Positions 1-9,462 of a stretch of 64,000 nucleotides of DNA are shown here, in pieces. Source of the DNA: an uncultured Burkholderiales bacterium (GTDB lineage: Bacteria > Pseudomonadota > Gammaproteobacteria > Burkholderiales > Burkholderiaceae_C); the NCBI GenBank assembly GCA_903910745.1, contig CAIWAO010000067.1, positions 1-64,000 of the forward strand, read 5' to 3'. The notes under the pieces are model-generated. The model was not told the origin of the DNA. It did not search any database and worked only from the letters and a program-made list of their open reading frames with translations. The translations under genes and the position numbers were made by a program. The first letter of the stretch is position 1; each line of letters opens with the position of its first letter.

Positions 1-2
1 GT

Positions 3-176
3 AATCTGAAGACAGTGAGTTCCAGATACATCAGGAAAGAATTTGCCCAGCACTTGAGCAAGTATTTCTGGAAAGTTCGCTTTTGGAACAGCGCCTATGG
101 AGTTGTTAGTGCTGGTGGCCATGCGAGCATCGAGCAGCTCATTGCGTATATCCAGGATCAAGAATCGCCTCCGTAG
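3..176 (+). CDS. tnpA: IS200/IS605-family transposase TnpA, C-terminal part (truncated by window start)
   Basis: Frame 3 translates to NLKTVSSRYIRKEFAQHLSKYFWKVRFWNSAYGVVSAGGHASIEQLIAYIQDQESPP*, resembling the C-terminus of Y1 (HUH) IS200-type transposases. Not in the supplied ORF track. Confidence 0.85.
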   Translation, partial: NLKTVSSRYIRKEFAQHLSKYFWKVRFWNSAYGVVSAGGHASIEQLIAYIQDQESPP

Positions 177-210
177 GTGACACATGTCGCCTTCGGCTCC
201 TTTCGCTTGA

Positions 211-240
211 CCCGCGACTAAGCTTCGCTGTAGTCGGGGG
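211..240 (+). mobile_element. Probable right-end imperfect hairpin of the IS200/IS605 element
   Basis: CCCGCGACTAAGCTTCGCTGTAGTCGGGGG: arms CCCG(c)GACTA / TAGTC(g)GGG, 35 bp after the tnpA stop, as expected for subterminal hairpins of this family. Confidence 0.65.
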
Positions 241-583
241 ATGCGCGAAAATTTTGCTCAAGTCCAGTTATCCAGTCTGCATCATAAGCTTTCTTTAAAG
301 CTCGAATTTCTTCTTTTGAAACTCCCTGGGGAGATTTGAACTCAACGCCACTTTGATTCTTATAATCTCCGCCTTCAAAATCTTCACACCAATCAAAATT
401 ATAAAGATTAAAAGGGGATAAGTTTTTCAAATCTATTTCGGGTGGGGTGTCATCTTTTGTCTGTATCTTCACCTCTCCCCAAGAATAGATCTCGTGCACA
501 TAAAGAGTTCTTCCCTCTTTTTTCATTTCAACAACGAGAAGTGCTAGATCAATTTCTTGGTTATAAAGAGTCCACCACGCCAT
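218..583 (-). CDS. Hypothetical acidic protein (121 aa), C-terminus encoded by IS right-end hairpin
   Basis: Complete ORF; final residues SPDYSEA* are read from the hairpin at 211-240. Confidence 0.6.
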   Translation of the reverse strand: MAWWTLYNQEIDLALLVVEMKKEGRTLYVHEIYSWGEVKIQTKDDTPPEIDLKNLSPFNLYNFDWCEDFEGGDYKNQSGVEFKSPQGVSKEEIRALKKAYDADWITGLEQNFRASPDYSEA

Positions 584-694
584 TCATTTTTTCCTATTTT
601 TTCACTTCATCTGAATCATGATGAAAATAATTGCTATTTAAAGTCCGTTAATTGTCGATTTCGAGCTAAAGAAATTTAAACCTTGAGGCAATGT

Positions 695-1258
695 TTAGCG
701 GCAGTTAGCCGGTCTAAGTTCATCAACCAAGTCAGGGGTCTGTAATTGTGAGGATAGAGCCCCGAGCATTAGGTCTTGGCTGGGGATCTCTGAGTTTTTA
801 ATGGCACAGATCCAAAACAGGCCAGCATTGGCTTTTATCGAGAAATCTTTTTTATCTATATCACTTTGAGGTTGAACTTGAGCAACAGGTTCTGCACTTT
901 TTTGTTTAGTGGGTATCAATAAAAAAGTTGATGTCTTAGCGTCTACCAAAACACTGGCTATAACTGCTCCGCTAATTGAGTCAATTTTTACGTTCCAAGT
1001 TAAGTCTTTTGCATATTTCTCAGTGTACCCAGCTGCAAAATCGATTGGGGCATCGGTTTTTTTATACAGGTATGCCTCATAGTTTTGATTCACCACTTTG
1101 GTTGCGATTTGCGCTTGTTCAAATGCTTCATTAATTTGGAAAGCGTTTTGATGCTTGAGGTATCCAGATGTGGAGGCGGCCAATATGACGCCTAAGACAC
1201 CAAGTGTGGCCATGACTTGTATGAGTGTCATTCCACGCTGAAGAAACGAGGTTCGCAC
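695..1258 (-). CDS. Type IV pilin-like / pseudopilin protein with prepilin N-terminus
   Basis: QRG-MTLIQVMATLGVLGVILAAS: prepilin peptidase-type cleavage motif and hydrophobic helix; downstream of sucCD on the same strand. Confidence 0.75.
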   Translation of the reverse strand: MRTSFLQRGMTLIQVMATLGVLGVILAASTSGYLKHQNAFQINEAFEQAQIATKVVNQNYEAYLYKKTDAPIDFAAGYTEKYAKDLTWNVKIDSISGAVIASVLVDAKTSTFLLIPTKQKSAEPVAQVQPQSDIDKKDFSIKANAGLFWICAIKNSEIPSQDLMLGALSSQLQTPDLVDELRPANCR

Positions 1259-1386
1259 AGAATTATTTTTTGGTTAATTTGGTTGCCTTAATCATTCATC
1301 CTCAAGATAAAGAAGTTAAGGCTTTCACTAGAGATACCACGCTATTACGACCTGCGTAAAGCGTGGTGGCTAAGGACGATAGCGAA

Positions 1387-2280
1387 TTAAAGCATTGCCT
1401 TTAAGAGTTTGCCCATCTCTGAGGGATTGCGTGTGATTTTAAAACCGCACTCCTCCATGATGCTCAATTTTGCATCAGCAGTGTCTTCGCCACCAGAGAT
1501 TAAAGCTCCAGCATGTCCCATTCGTTTGCCTGCCGGGGCGGTAACTCCTGCGATAAAACCAACAATAGGCTTTTTCATATTAGCTTTGCACCAACGAGCC
1601 GCTTCAGCTTCATCAGGTCCACCAATTTCACCGATCATTATCACCGCATCCGTCTCAGGATCATCGTTAAAGGCTTTCATCACATCAATGTGCTTAAGGC
1701 CATTGATTGGATCTCCACCAATGCCAACAGCACTAGACTGTCCTAGACCAATTTCAGTAAGTTGTGCTACGGCTTCATATGTCAGCGTGCCGGAGCGAGA
1801 CACCACACCAATTCGGCCTTTTCTATGGATGTGACCTGGCATGATTCCAATCTTTATTTCATCTGGTGTGATCAGGCCTGGGCAGTTAGGGCCAAGAAGG
1901 ATAGTCCTCTTGCCGCCCGCGGCCTCTTTTGCTTTCATTTTGTTTCTCACTTCAAGCATATCCCTAACTGGGATTCCCTCTGTGATACAAATTGTGAAAT
2001 CTAAGTCCGCCTCTACAGCCTCCCAAATCGCTGCAGCCGCCCCGGCAGGGGGCACATAGATTACAGAAACTGTTGCACCAGTTTGTTGAGCGGCTTCTTT
2101 AACGGTTGCATAAATTGGAATGTTAAATATTGATTCGCCTGCTTTTTTAGGGTTAACGCCGGCAACAAAACAATTTTTCCCATTTGCGTATTCTTGGCAC
2201 TTTTCTGTATGAAATTGACCTGTTTTACCCGTAATACCCTGCGTGATGACTTTTGTGTTTTTATCGATATAAATTGACAT
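1387..2280 (-). CDS. sucD: Succinyl-CoA ligase [ADP-forming] subunit alpha
   Basis: MSIYIDKNTKVITQGITGKTGQFHT; GHAGALISGGEDTADAKLSIMEECG; paired with sucC. Confidence 0.98.
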   Translation of the reverse strand: MSIYIDKNTKVITQGITGKTGQFHTEKCQEYANGKNCFVAGVNPKKAGESIFNIPIYATVKEAAQQTGATVSVIYVPPAGAAAAIWEAVEADLDFTICITEGIPVRDMLEVRNKMKAKEAAGGKRTILLGPNCPGLITPDEIKIGIMPGHIHRKGRIGVVSRSGTLTYEAVAQLTEIGLGQSSAVGIGGDPINGLKHIDVMKAFNDDPETDAVIMIGEIGGPDEAEAARWCKANMKKPIVGFIAGVTAPAGKRMGHAGALISGGEDTADAKLSIMEECGFKITRNPSEMGKLLKAML

Positions 2281-2297
2281 GCTAATTTTCCTTAGGG

Positions 2298-3458
2298 TCA
2301 GTTCAAAGCTGCAACTACTTGTTGAGCTGCTTGCGCCATCGTGTCGGCGCTAATGATGGGGAGGCCCGAGTCAGCGAGCATTTTCTTGCCCAAGTCTTCA
2401 TTAGTTCCCTTCATTCGGACAACCAAAGGCACACTTAAATTAACTGCCTTGCAGGCAGTGATGACGCCATTGGCAATGGTGTCGCATTTCATAATTCCAC
2501 CAAAGATGTTCACTAAAATTGCTTTGACTTTTGGGTTTTTCAACATGATTTTGAAAGCCTCAGTCACTTTCTCGGGCGTCGCACCTCCGCCTACGTCTAG
2601 AAAGTTTGCGGGTTCAGCTCCAAACAACTTGATGGTATCCATGGTTGCCATGGCAAGTCCTGCGCCATTAACTAGGCATCCAATATTTCCATCTAAACTT
2701 ATGTAGGCCAAATCAAATTTAGAGGCCTCGATCTCTGCGGGATCTTCTTCATCTAAATCTCTGTAGGCAACGATTTCTGGATGCCTAAAGAGTGCATTTG
2801 GATCAAAATTAAATTTGGCATCAAGTGCTTTGATTCCCCCATTACCTTCCAGGATAAGCGGATTAATTTCGGCCAATGAGGAGTCGGTTGCTTGATAACA
2901 TTCGTATAACTTTTTAAATACATCAATTGCTTGCTCAGTTGATGCGGCAGGGACGCCTATACTTTGAGCCACTGATAGTGCTTGCTCATTTGTCAAGCCA
3001 ATGAGTGGATCGATAAAGACCTTAACGATCTTCTCAGGAGTGCTGTGAGCTACCTCTTCGATGTCCATACCGCCTTCAGAGGATGCCATCATTGCAACCT
3101 TTTGGGATGCCCTATCAGTTACGATAGAGACGTAATACTCTTTTTTAATATCTGCGCCGTCTTCAATCAATAATCGGCGAACCTTTTGACCCATGGGTCC
3201 TGTTTGATGAGTGATCAACTGCATACCAAGTATTTCGCTGGCAAGTTTTTTAACTTCATCTACGGATCTGGCAAGCTTTACGCCACCTCCTTTGCCTCTG
3301 CCTCCGGCATGAATTTGGGCCTTTACAACCCAAACTGGTCCACCAAGTTTTTGAGCCGCTTCTACGGCTTCTTGGACAGTGAAAGCAGGAATTCCGCGGG
3401 GAACTGGAACGCCAAAATTACGCAAGATTTCCTTGCCTTGGTACTCGTGTATCTTCAT
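2298..3458 (-). CDS. sucC: Succinyl-CoA ligase [ADP-forming] subunit beta
   Basis: [25 protein letters not shown]-grasp; [10 protein letters not shown]. Confidence 0.98.
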   Translation of the reverse strand: MKIHEYQGKEILRNFGVPVPRGIPAFTVQEAVEAAQKLGGPVWVVKAQIHAGGRGKGGGVKLARSVDEVKKLASEILGMQLITHQTGPMGQKVRRLLIEDGADIKKEYYVSIVTDRASQKVAMMASSEGGMDIEEVAHSTPEKIVKVFIDPLIGLTNEQALSVAQSIGVPAASTEQAIDVFKKLYECYQATDSSLAEINPLILEGNGGIKALDAKFNFDPNALFRHPEIVAYRDLDEEDPAEIEASKFDLAYISLDGNIGCLVNGAGLAMATMDTIKLFGAEPANFLDVGGGATPEKVTEAFKIMLKNPKVKAILVNIFGGIMKCDTIANGVITACKAVNLSVPLVVRMKGTNEDLGKKMLADSGLPIISADTMAQAAQQVVAALN

Positions 3459-3648
3459 AATCTTTTTAAATCAATGTTAATGACAGGTTTGCTTTGCGAT
3501 AATAACCTGATCTGGAGACTTTACCGTGTTGAAATGTATCATGGTGCGGTGCACAATTGTCTGATTTAGCTCAGTTTTTATGCTTTTTTGTTACTAAAGT
3601 TCCTGTTAGGCTCTTTTAAAAGTTTTAATTTAGAAAGTTTCAACTCTT

Positions 3649-4575
3649 ATGTCAAAAATCTTCATCGACGGCGAAGCAGGTACTACTGGATTGCAAATTC
3701 GTGAGCGTTTGCAGTCAATGCCAGAAATTGAAATTATTTCTATTGCACCTGAGCATCGCAAGGACGTTCGAGTTAAACAAGAAATTATGCAGGGTGTTGA
3801 TTTGGTTATTCTGTGCCTTCATGACGATGCCGCTCTAGAGTCTGTGCAGCTTATCCACGGACTTTCGGGTCACAAGCCTAAGATTCTTGATGCATCTACT
3901 GCCCATAGGACTGATCCTGATTGGGTTTATGGTTTTGCTGAGCTAAGCACTGATCAAGCTCTGCTCATCAAATCCGCCTCTATGGTTTCCAATCCAGGGT
4001 GTTACGCAACGGGTGCTATTGCGCTCATTAGTCCACTAATTAAGCAAGGCCTGATCAGCCCACAGACGCCGCTATGCCTGCCAAGCGTAAGTGGCTACTC
4101 TGGTGGTGGGAGATCTATGATTGAAGAATTTGAGGCCTCCGCTAACCCGCGTTTTGAAGCCTATGCCCTGGGCCTAACCCACAAGCATTTGCCAGAAATT
4201 ATGAAATACACGGGTCTTGCCACAACACCAATTTTTGTTCCTAGCGTAGCAAGTTTCCGCCAAGGTATGCTTGTACAGTTGCCACTTCATCTGAGCCAGC
4301 TCAACTCTGGTTACACTTCAAAAGATATATTCCAAGCTTTAAAAGAGCATTACGAATCTGTTTGCGCTCCCTCTCATCCCATCGTTAGTGTTCATCGCGG
4401 CGATCCAGCTGCGAAATTAAGCGCAACCACATTAGCAGGAACAGATGTGATGGCATTACATGTTTTCTCTAACGACGTTACCCAACAAACTGTACTTTTC
4501 GCACAATTTGATAACCTAGGGAAAGGTGCAAGCGGAGCTGCAACACAAAACTTAAAACTGATGTTAGGCCTTTAA
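3649..4575 (+). CDS. argC: N-acetyl-gamma-glutamyl-phosphate reductase (short/type 2 form)
   Basis: [25 protein letters not shown] catalytic Cys motif; GYSGGG. Confidence 0.95.
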   Translation: MSKIFIDGEAGTTGLQIRERLQSMPEIEIISIAPEHRKDVRVKQEIMQGVDLVILCLHDDAALESVQLIHGLSGHKPKILDASTAHRTDPDWVYGFAELSTDQALLIKSASMVSNPGCYATGAIALISPLIKQGLISPQTPLCLPSVSGYSGGGRSMIEEFEASANPRFEAYALGLTHKHLPEIMKYTGLATTPIFVPSVASFRQGMLVQLPLHLSQLNSGYTSKDIFQALKEHYESVCAPSHPIVSVHRGDPAAKLSATTLAGTDVMALHVFSNDVTQQTVLFAQFDNLGKGASGAATQNLKLMLGL

Positions 4576-4649
4576 CCTTGCAGTGTAATTTCAAATTTGT
4601 AAGAAATCAGACAGGATTAACTTAGGAAGTGAATAGCATCTCATAGTTC

Positions 4650-5189
4650 CTATAAATCATCTGTGTTATCGATGTCATCTTTGTCTATGGTCAATTCGTA
4701 ATTTTCCAAGTGTTCGTCCTGAGTTTTGCCCGCAGAATTAACAACTTGACTGACCACAGAGGGAGCAAATCCTCTTGAAAGCAAAAACCTCATTTGTTTT
4801 GCTCTCTCGGAGGACGTAAGTGCTTTACTTTTAAACTTTTTGAACCAAACATCGCTTGCCCTTTGACGCTCTGAACTCTTAAGTTCATTGACTGCATTTG
4901 CAATAGCCTCGCTGTCCAACCCCTTTTCTTGTAATTCACGGGCGACTCTTGCGTAACCTAATTTTGTTGCTCTTCTGTAAATAACCGACTCAAGAACACG
5001 TTTCTCATTGATAAATCCCTTTGCTAGTAGCCAATCCATGACTTGGGACAACTCTTCAGGAGTTTGCGCGTGGACTTTAAGTTTTTTTATAAGTTCTAGT
5101 TTAGAGTGCTCACGATTTGATAACAAACGAAGGGCCCGTCCTTTTAACGACGGGCCTGGTTGGTTTGATAACTTCTGGTTTATTATCAC
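4650..5189 (-). CDS. recX: Regulatory protein RecX
   Basis: RALRLLSNREHSKLELIKKL...WLLAKGFINE...YGARVARELQEKGL-like repeats; directly downstream of recA. Confidence 0.9.
   Translation of the reverse strand: MIINQKLSNQPGPSLKGRALRLLSNREHSKLELIKKLKVHAQTPEELSQVMDWLLAKGFINEKRVLESVIYRRATKLGYARVARELQEKGLDSEAIANAVNELKSSERQRASDVWFKKFKSKALTSSERAKQMRFLLSRGFAPSVVSQVVNSAGKTQDEHLENYELTIDKDDIDNTDDL
5133..5156 (-). terminator. Terminator-like hairpin inside the 5' coding region of recX
   Basis: Minus-strand GGCCCGTC-GTTAAAAG-GACGGGCC: perfect 8-bp GC-rich stem, 8-nt loop; weak T tract (CTTCGTTTGTT). Confidence 0.55.
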
Positions 5190-5197
5190 AAACTAAA

Positions 5198-6394
5198 TTA
5201 CGCTTTAGTCTCTTCTGTTTCCAAGGCACTCGCCTCGGCTAGGACTTCTGCAGCTTCCTTTGCCGCCTTGGCTTTTGCTGCGCGACCCTTTGGCTCTTTC
5301 AATTCTTTGGCGTGTGGAGTGGCCACATCCTCTGAGTCATCTTGCCCTTCAAAACCAATCACTGGCTCAAGCAATAAGGGGACACCAAGGGATTCACGTA
5401 CTTTGTTCTCGATCTCAAAGGCAAGCTCTGGGTTTTCTCTTAAAAACTCTCGTGCGTTATCCCTACCTTGTCCAATTTTCTCTCCGTTGTAAGCATACCA
5501 AGCGCCCGATTTTTCGATGATTTTTGCGTTAACTCCCAGATCGATAATTTCACCCTGCCTGCTGATTCCTTCTCCAAACAAAATATCAAACTCAGCGGTT
5601 TTAAAGGGCGGTGCGACTTTATTTTTAACCACTTTGACCTTAGTCTCGTTACCCACCGCATCCTCTCCCCTTTTAATCGTGCCGGTTCTGCGAATATCTA
5701 AACGAACAGACGCATAAAATTTAAGTGCATTTCCGCCTGTTGTTGTCTCAGGACTACCGAACATCACACCAATCTTCATCCGAATTTGATTAATAAAGAT
5801 AACGGTGCAATTGGTTTTTTTAATACTGGCAGTTAATTTTCTCAAAGCTTGACTCATCAAGCGCGCTTGAAGTCCAGGCAAAGAGTCTCCCATCTCGCCT
5901 TCAATCTCAGCCCGAGGCGTCAATGCAGCCACGGAATCAACAACCACCAAATCTACCGCACCTGAGCGGACCAAGCTATCCACTATCTCAAGCGCTTGCT
6001 CGCCGGTATCAGGTTGACTTATCAAAAGCTCTTGCAAATTAACGCCAAGTTTTTGGGCATATTGCACATCCAATGCATGTTCGGCGTCTACAAACGCGCA
6101 GGTCCCAGCTTGGCGCTGCATTTCTGCAATCACTTGCAATGTCAGCGTTGTCTTACCAGACGATTCAGGTCCATAAATCTCAATGACACGCCCTCTTGGG
6201 AGACCACCGACTCCAAGAGCCACATCAAGTCCCAGGGAACCCGTTGAGACGACTTGGATATCTTCAATTACCTCACCCTCACCCAAGCGCATGATCGTGC
6301 CCTTACCGAATTGTTTTTCGATTTGAGCCAATGCGGCTTGTAATGCTTTTCCCTTTTCGCTTGTTGCTGGGGCGCCTTTTGTTGCTGATTCCAT
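5198..6394 (-). CDS. recA: Recombinase RecA
   Basis: [28 protein letters not shown] Walker A; full-length RecA. Confidence 0.99.
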   Translation of the reverse strand: MESATKGAPATSEKGKALQAALAQIEKQFGKGTIMRLGEGEVIEDIQVVSTGSLGLDVALGVGGLPRGRVIEIYGPESSGKTTLTLQVIAEMQRQAGTCAFVDAEHALDVQYAQKLGVNLQELLISQPDTGEQALEIVDSLVRSGAVDLVVVDSVAALTPRAEIEGEMGDSLPGLQARLMSQALRKLTASIKKTNCTVIFINQIRMKIGVMFGSPETTTGGNALKFYASVRLDIRRTGTIKRGEDAVGNETKVKVVKNKVAPPFKTAEFDILFGEGISRQGEIIDLGVNAKIIEKSGAWYAYNGEKIGQGRDNAREFLRENPELAFEIENKVRESLGVPLLLEPVIGFEGQDDSEDVATPHAKELKEPKGRAAKAKAAKEAAEVLAEASALETEETKA

Positions 6395-6437
6395 GGTTTT
6401 TTCCTTTGAGTTGAATGATGATCCGAAAACTATTTAT

Positions 6438-6453
6438 CTGTATATTTAACCAG
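6438..6453 (-). promoter_or_regulatory. Candidate LexA (SOS) box upstream of recA
   Basis: CTGTATATTTAACCAG = CTG-N10-CAG, 44 bp upstream of the recA start codon. Confidence 0.6.
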
Positions 6454-6479
6454 ACTGGATGCCTAGGCAGTACTTTATC

Positions 6480-6495
6480 TCAATTTATATATTGA
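6480..6495 (+). promoter_or_regulatory. Candidate MarR-type operator
   Basis: TCAATTTATATATTGA, a 16-bp near-perfect AT-rich palindrome 42 bp upstream of the MarR-like gene. Confidence 0.4.
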
Positions 6496-6536
6496 AATCA
6501 ATGTATTTTTAGTCAATTTACTTTACTATATAGCAA

Positions 6537-7046
6537 ATGAGCATTCAACCTAACAAACATCAAGATTGGCGCCAAACTCATTTGGGTCGTTTACTGGGCG
6601 AGGCAATGCGACGCTTTGATGAAAGAGTTTTGTATTTAATGTCAAATGACCCAGAGGTGCCATTAGCGCTTTCAAATTTAGCCGCACGTGAACAAGTCAG
6701 TGCAGCACATATTCACATCACTCGGCACCTCGCACTTGAGGGCTCTCGATTGACGGATCTTGCACAAAGTGCAGGAGTAACAAAACAAGGTATGGGTGAG
6801 TTAGTAAACCAATGCGCCGCCTGGGGATTGATTCAAAGAGATGATGACCCAAGAGATGCGCGTGCGAAGATAATTCGTTTCACCCCAACAGGCCTAAGTT
6901 GGCTATCTGGGTTCGAGCGAGCTGTAAGGGTTGCTGAGCAAGAGTTTCATAGCGAAGTTGGGCATGAAGTCGCAACAGTAACGGAACTTGCTTTAGAAGT
7001 TTATACCCAAGAGAACGTCACCCAAAGAGAACAAAGACAGGGTTAA
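6537..7046 (+). CDS. MarR-family winged-helix transcriptional regulator
   Basis: HITRHLALEGSRLTDLAQSAGVTKQGMGELVNQCAAWGLIQRDDDPRDARAKIIRFTPTG: MarR wHTH and wing. Confidence 0.85.
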   Translation: MSIQPNKHQDWRQTHLGRLLGEAMRRFDERVLYLMSNDPEVPLALSNLAAREQVSAAHIHITRHLALEGSRLTDLAQSAGVTKQGMGELVNQCAAWGLIQRDDDPRDARAKIIRFTPTGLSWLSGFERAVRVAEQEFHSEVGHEVATVTELALEVYTQENVTQREQRQG

Positions 7047-7056
7047 GAAATGCTTG

Positions 7057-7716
7057 CTAAGCCTTGTAAAGATTTAGCTGCAACCTCTCTCGCTCAATCG
7101 CTCGTTTAACGCCTGGAACCTCACTGACACGTTGAACAAAGTCCCATAAAACTGGGAATTCTGTAGGCGCTATTTGTGCCATAGTCCCCCATCTCATCAA
7201 TGTCACTGCATACACATCTAGGGGTCCGATGTTTGCACCTGTCAGCCATGCATAGCCAAGTTGTTGACTAGTCTGGACTTGCCTTTGAATCTCAACTAAA
7301 TGGGAGCGGTATTGTTCTTTGGCAAAATTCTTAATTTCCGATTGAGCCGCTTCATTATTGGTGAATTTATTAGGCATAAAGATATGTGTGAATGTGGGAT
7401 GAACCGTATTGTTCATCCAGGCAAATAACTCAATCGCTTTAGCTCTCTCTTTTGGCTCCTTGGGGAAAAAATTAGCCTCAGAAAATCTAGTATCGAGGTA
7501 GAGCACAATGGCTAATATTTGAGTGATCACTGTATCGCCGTCCACTAACACAGGCACTTGAGAGCGTGGATTGATTTGAATAAATGGTTGTTCATATTGC
7601 TCTCCTTTATGAAGCTTAACCATTTGAGGCTCAAACTCTACTTGAGCAATCTCTAATAATGAGTGGGGTACAAATGAACAAGCTCCTGGACCAAAATAAA
7701 GTTTAAGTTTCATCAT
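7057..7716 (-). CDS. Glutathione S-transferase family protein
   Basis: MKLKLYFGPGACSFVPHSLLEIAQ...INPRSQVPVLVDGDTVITQILAIVLYLD: GST N-domain. Confidence 0.92.
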   Translation of the reverse strand: MMKLKLYFGPGACSFVPHSLLEIAQVEFEPQMVKLHKGEQYEQPFIQINPRSQVPVLVDGDTVITQILAIVLYLDTRFSEANFFPKEPKERAKAIELFAWMNNTVHPTFTHIFMPNKFTNNEAAQSEIKNFAKEQYRSHLVEIQRQVQTSQQLGYAWLTGANIGPLDVYAVTLMRWGTMAQIAPTEFPVLWDFVQRVSEVPGVKRAIERERLQLNLYKA

Positions 7717-7735
7717 GATTTTTGGGGGTTAGTGG

Positions 7736-8011
7736 CTAGTGGTTTTTAAAAATAACTTCGCTGGATACAGACTCCGTAGGGGCTAATCGCTTTTCAAGTC
7801 CATTTGAATCAACCGTTTTTAGCAGTGTAGCCGCCTCTGGATTAAGCTCTTCCAGAACTCTAATGGGTTGCTCTGTTGTTGTTTGATTGAAAATGTCTCT
7901 AAAAAAAATTTGAGATGCCGGCGTTGAAGCAACAAAAATCAAAATGTTGATGGAAATCCAAAACAACAAAAATGGATATTTAATTAATTTTCTCACTTTA
8001 TTCTCCAACAA
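7736..8011 (-). CDS. Small hypothetical protein, one predicted N-terminal TM helix
   Basis: ORF of 91 aa with hydrophobic YPFLLFWISINILIFVAS; same strand and close to birA. Confidence 0.6.
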   Translation of the reverse strand: MLENKVRKLIKYPFLLFWISINILIFVASTPASQIFFRDIFNQTTTEQPIRVLEELNPEAATLLKTVDSNGLEKRLAPTESVSSEVIFKNH

Positions 8012-8027
8012 GCTCTCGTTAATAGCT

Positions 8028-8840
8028 CTAATCTCTTTGATGCAGAAAACTCAATAAGCTCACCTCATCGCTGGAAATAGTAACCAAACCCTCTTTTGTT
8101 TGGATCAACAATTCACCCAATGCGTTAACGCCCCTAGCCAGTCCCTGAACTCCATTGGACATTGAAACAGCCTCTCCATTAAGAATATCAAGAGCATTGA
8201 ATTCTGTAACAAACCCTGTAAATCCTTTGCTACAAAATTGCTTTACATATTTAACCACTTCTGGCACAACCCTGAGCAGTGCCGTTTGCGGGGTCAGCCC
8301 TGGGTCTAAATCTTCTAACCCGATAGCAGGCATTTTTAAACTTACATCTTTTGGGGCATTAATGTTGATTCCAATACCAATCACACAATATCTGCTCTGG
8401 TCTTGTTTGTTTGTAAAATTTGGGGATCCAATGACATTGGATTCCATCAATATACCGCCCAATTTACGTGCGCCAGTTGCAGGACCAACCCAAAGATCGT
8501 TAGGCCACTTAAGACCGATCGACATTTTTCTAAAGGGGTCCAATCCCCTCAAAATTCCCAAACCGACGACCAACGACAAGCCGGACCAAATCATGGGATT
8601 CAAATTTAAACCCAAAGAAAACGTAAGAGATTGACCTGGAACTGAATGCCAAACCCTACCCCTTCGGCCCTTGCCAGCAGTCTGTTCGTTAGCTAACAAT
8701 AGGATTGGATCTGTATTTCCCTTCTTTGCCCTTCGCATCAATTCGTCGTTAGTTGAATCGACCTGGGCAAGAACCTCCACGCTAAAACCTGGGAGATCGG
8801 GCTCGACCTCCAACCACAAATCCTCAACAGGCCAGTTCAA
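8028..8840 (-). CDS. birA: Biotin--[acetyl-CoA-carboxylase] ligase
   Basis: VDSTNDELMRRA; EQTAGKGRRGRVWHS; LKWPNDLWV; IGIGININA. Confidence 0.95.
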   Translation of the reverse strand: MNWPVEDLWLEVEPDLPGFSVEVLAQVDSTNDELMRRAKKGNTDPILLLANEQTAGKGRRGRVWHSVPGQSLTFSLGLNLNPMIWSGLSLVVGLGILRGLDPFRKMSIGLKWPNDLWVGPATGARKLGGILMESNVIGSPNFTNKQDQSRYCVIGIGININAPKDVSLKMPAIGLEDLDPGLTPQTALLRVVPEVVKYVKQFCSKGFTGFVTEFNALDILNGEAVSMSNGVQGLARGVNALGELLIQTKEGLVTISSDEVSLLSFLHQRD

Positions 8841-8846
8841 TCTAAC

Positions 8847-9323
8847 TCACCTTTTAGTTTTAGGTGCCAAAAGTGTGCCTCTACAAGTCTTAGCACCACA
8901 CCAACATGGAAATTCAGACTTTAGTTTTTTTGTATAAGGCTCATCTATTGTTAAACCGTAGTCGTATGTCAACTCATCTCCAGATTTAATTTTCTTTATT
9001 GCCTTAATGTAAACCTCTTCGCCAATTTCATCGGCCTCACAATTTGGGTTGCATGAGTGATTAATCCAACGAGAAGCATTGCCACCCACCCCGCCATCAA
9101 TGACATGTTTATCATTGATATGGAAATAAAAGGTGTGATTTGGCTCTTTTGGATTGTGAGGATGCCTTTTCTCGGCCGCTTTCCAGGTAATAATCTCACC
9201 CACATACTGAATGATCAATTCACCCTTGGGGATATCTTGAAGTGCGAAAACACCTTTGCCATGAACGCCTGAACGCCTGACTTGAATTCGTCGACCCAAT
9301 AATTTTTCAGTCGCTTTTTTCAT
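8847..9323 (-). CDS. SET domain-containing protein-lysine N-methyltransferase-like protein
   Basis: RRSGVHGKGVFALQDIPKGELIIQYVGEII; ASRWINHSCNPNCEA; DELTYDYG; post-SET CWCGAKTCRGTLL. Confidence 0.93.
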   Translation of the reverse strand: MKKATEKLLGRRIQVRRSGVHGKGVFALQDIPKGELIIQYVGEIITWKAAEKRHPHNPKEPNHTFYFHINDKHVIDGGVGGNASRWINHSCNPNCEADEIGEEVYIKAIKKIKSGDELTYDYGLTIDEPYTKKLKSEFPCWCGAKTCRGTLLAPKTKR

Positions 9324-9462
9324 TACATTAAAAAGTAGTTAAGATTAGCCCTGCACAAAATTCGCAATAACAAGCAATAATCCCGCATTGTAGGTTCAAC
9401 AAAGTTCGTGCAATCTAGAAAAATAAACTAAATGAGAATTTCAATTTGAGGAACGCATTCTA

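Noticed and set aside
1336-1367. ACCACGCT...AGCGTGGT inverted repeat downstream of sucD
   Set aside because: 8-bp arms with a 16-nt loop and no T tract; may be structural, but support is weak.
1409-1834. 141-aa plus-strand ORF inside sucD
   Set aside because: Antisense to sucD; composition typical of a shadow ORF.
8155-8634. 159-aa plus-strand ORF inside birA
   Set aside because: Antisense shadow of birA with no family signature.
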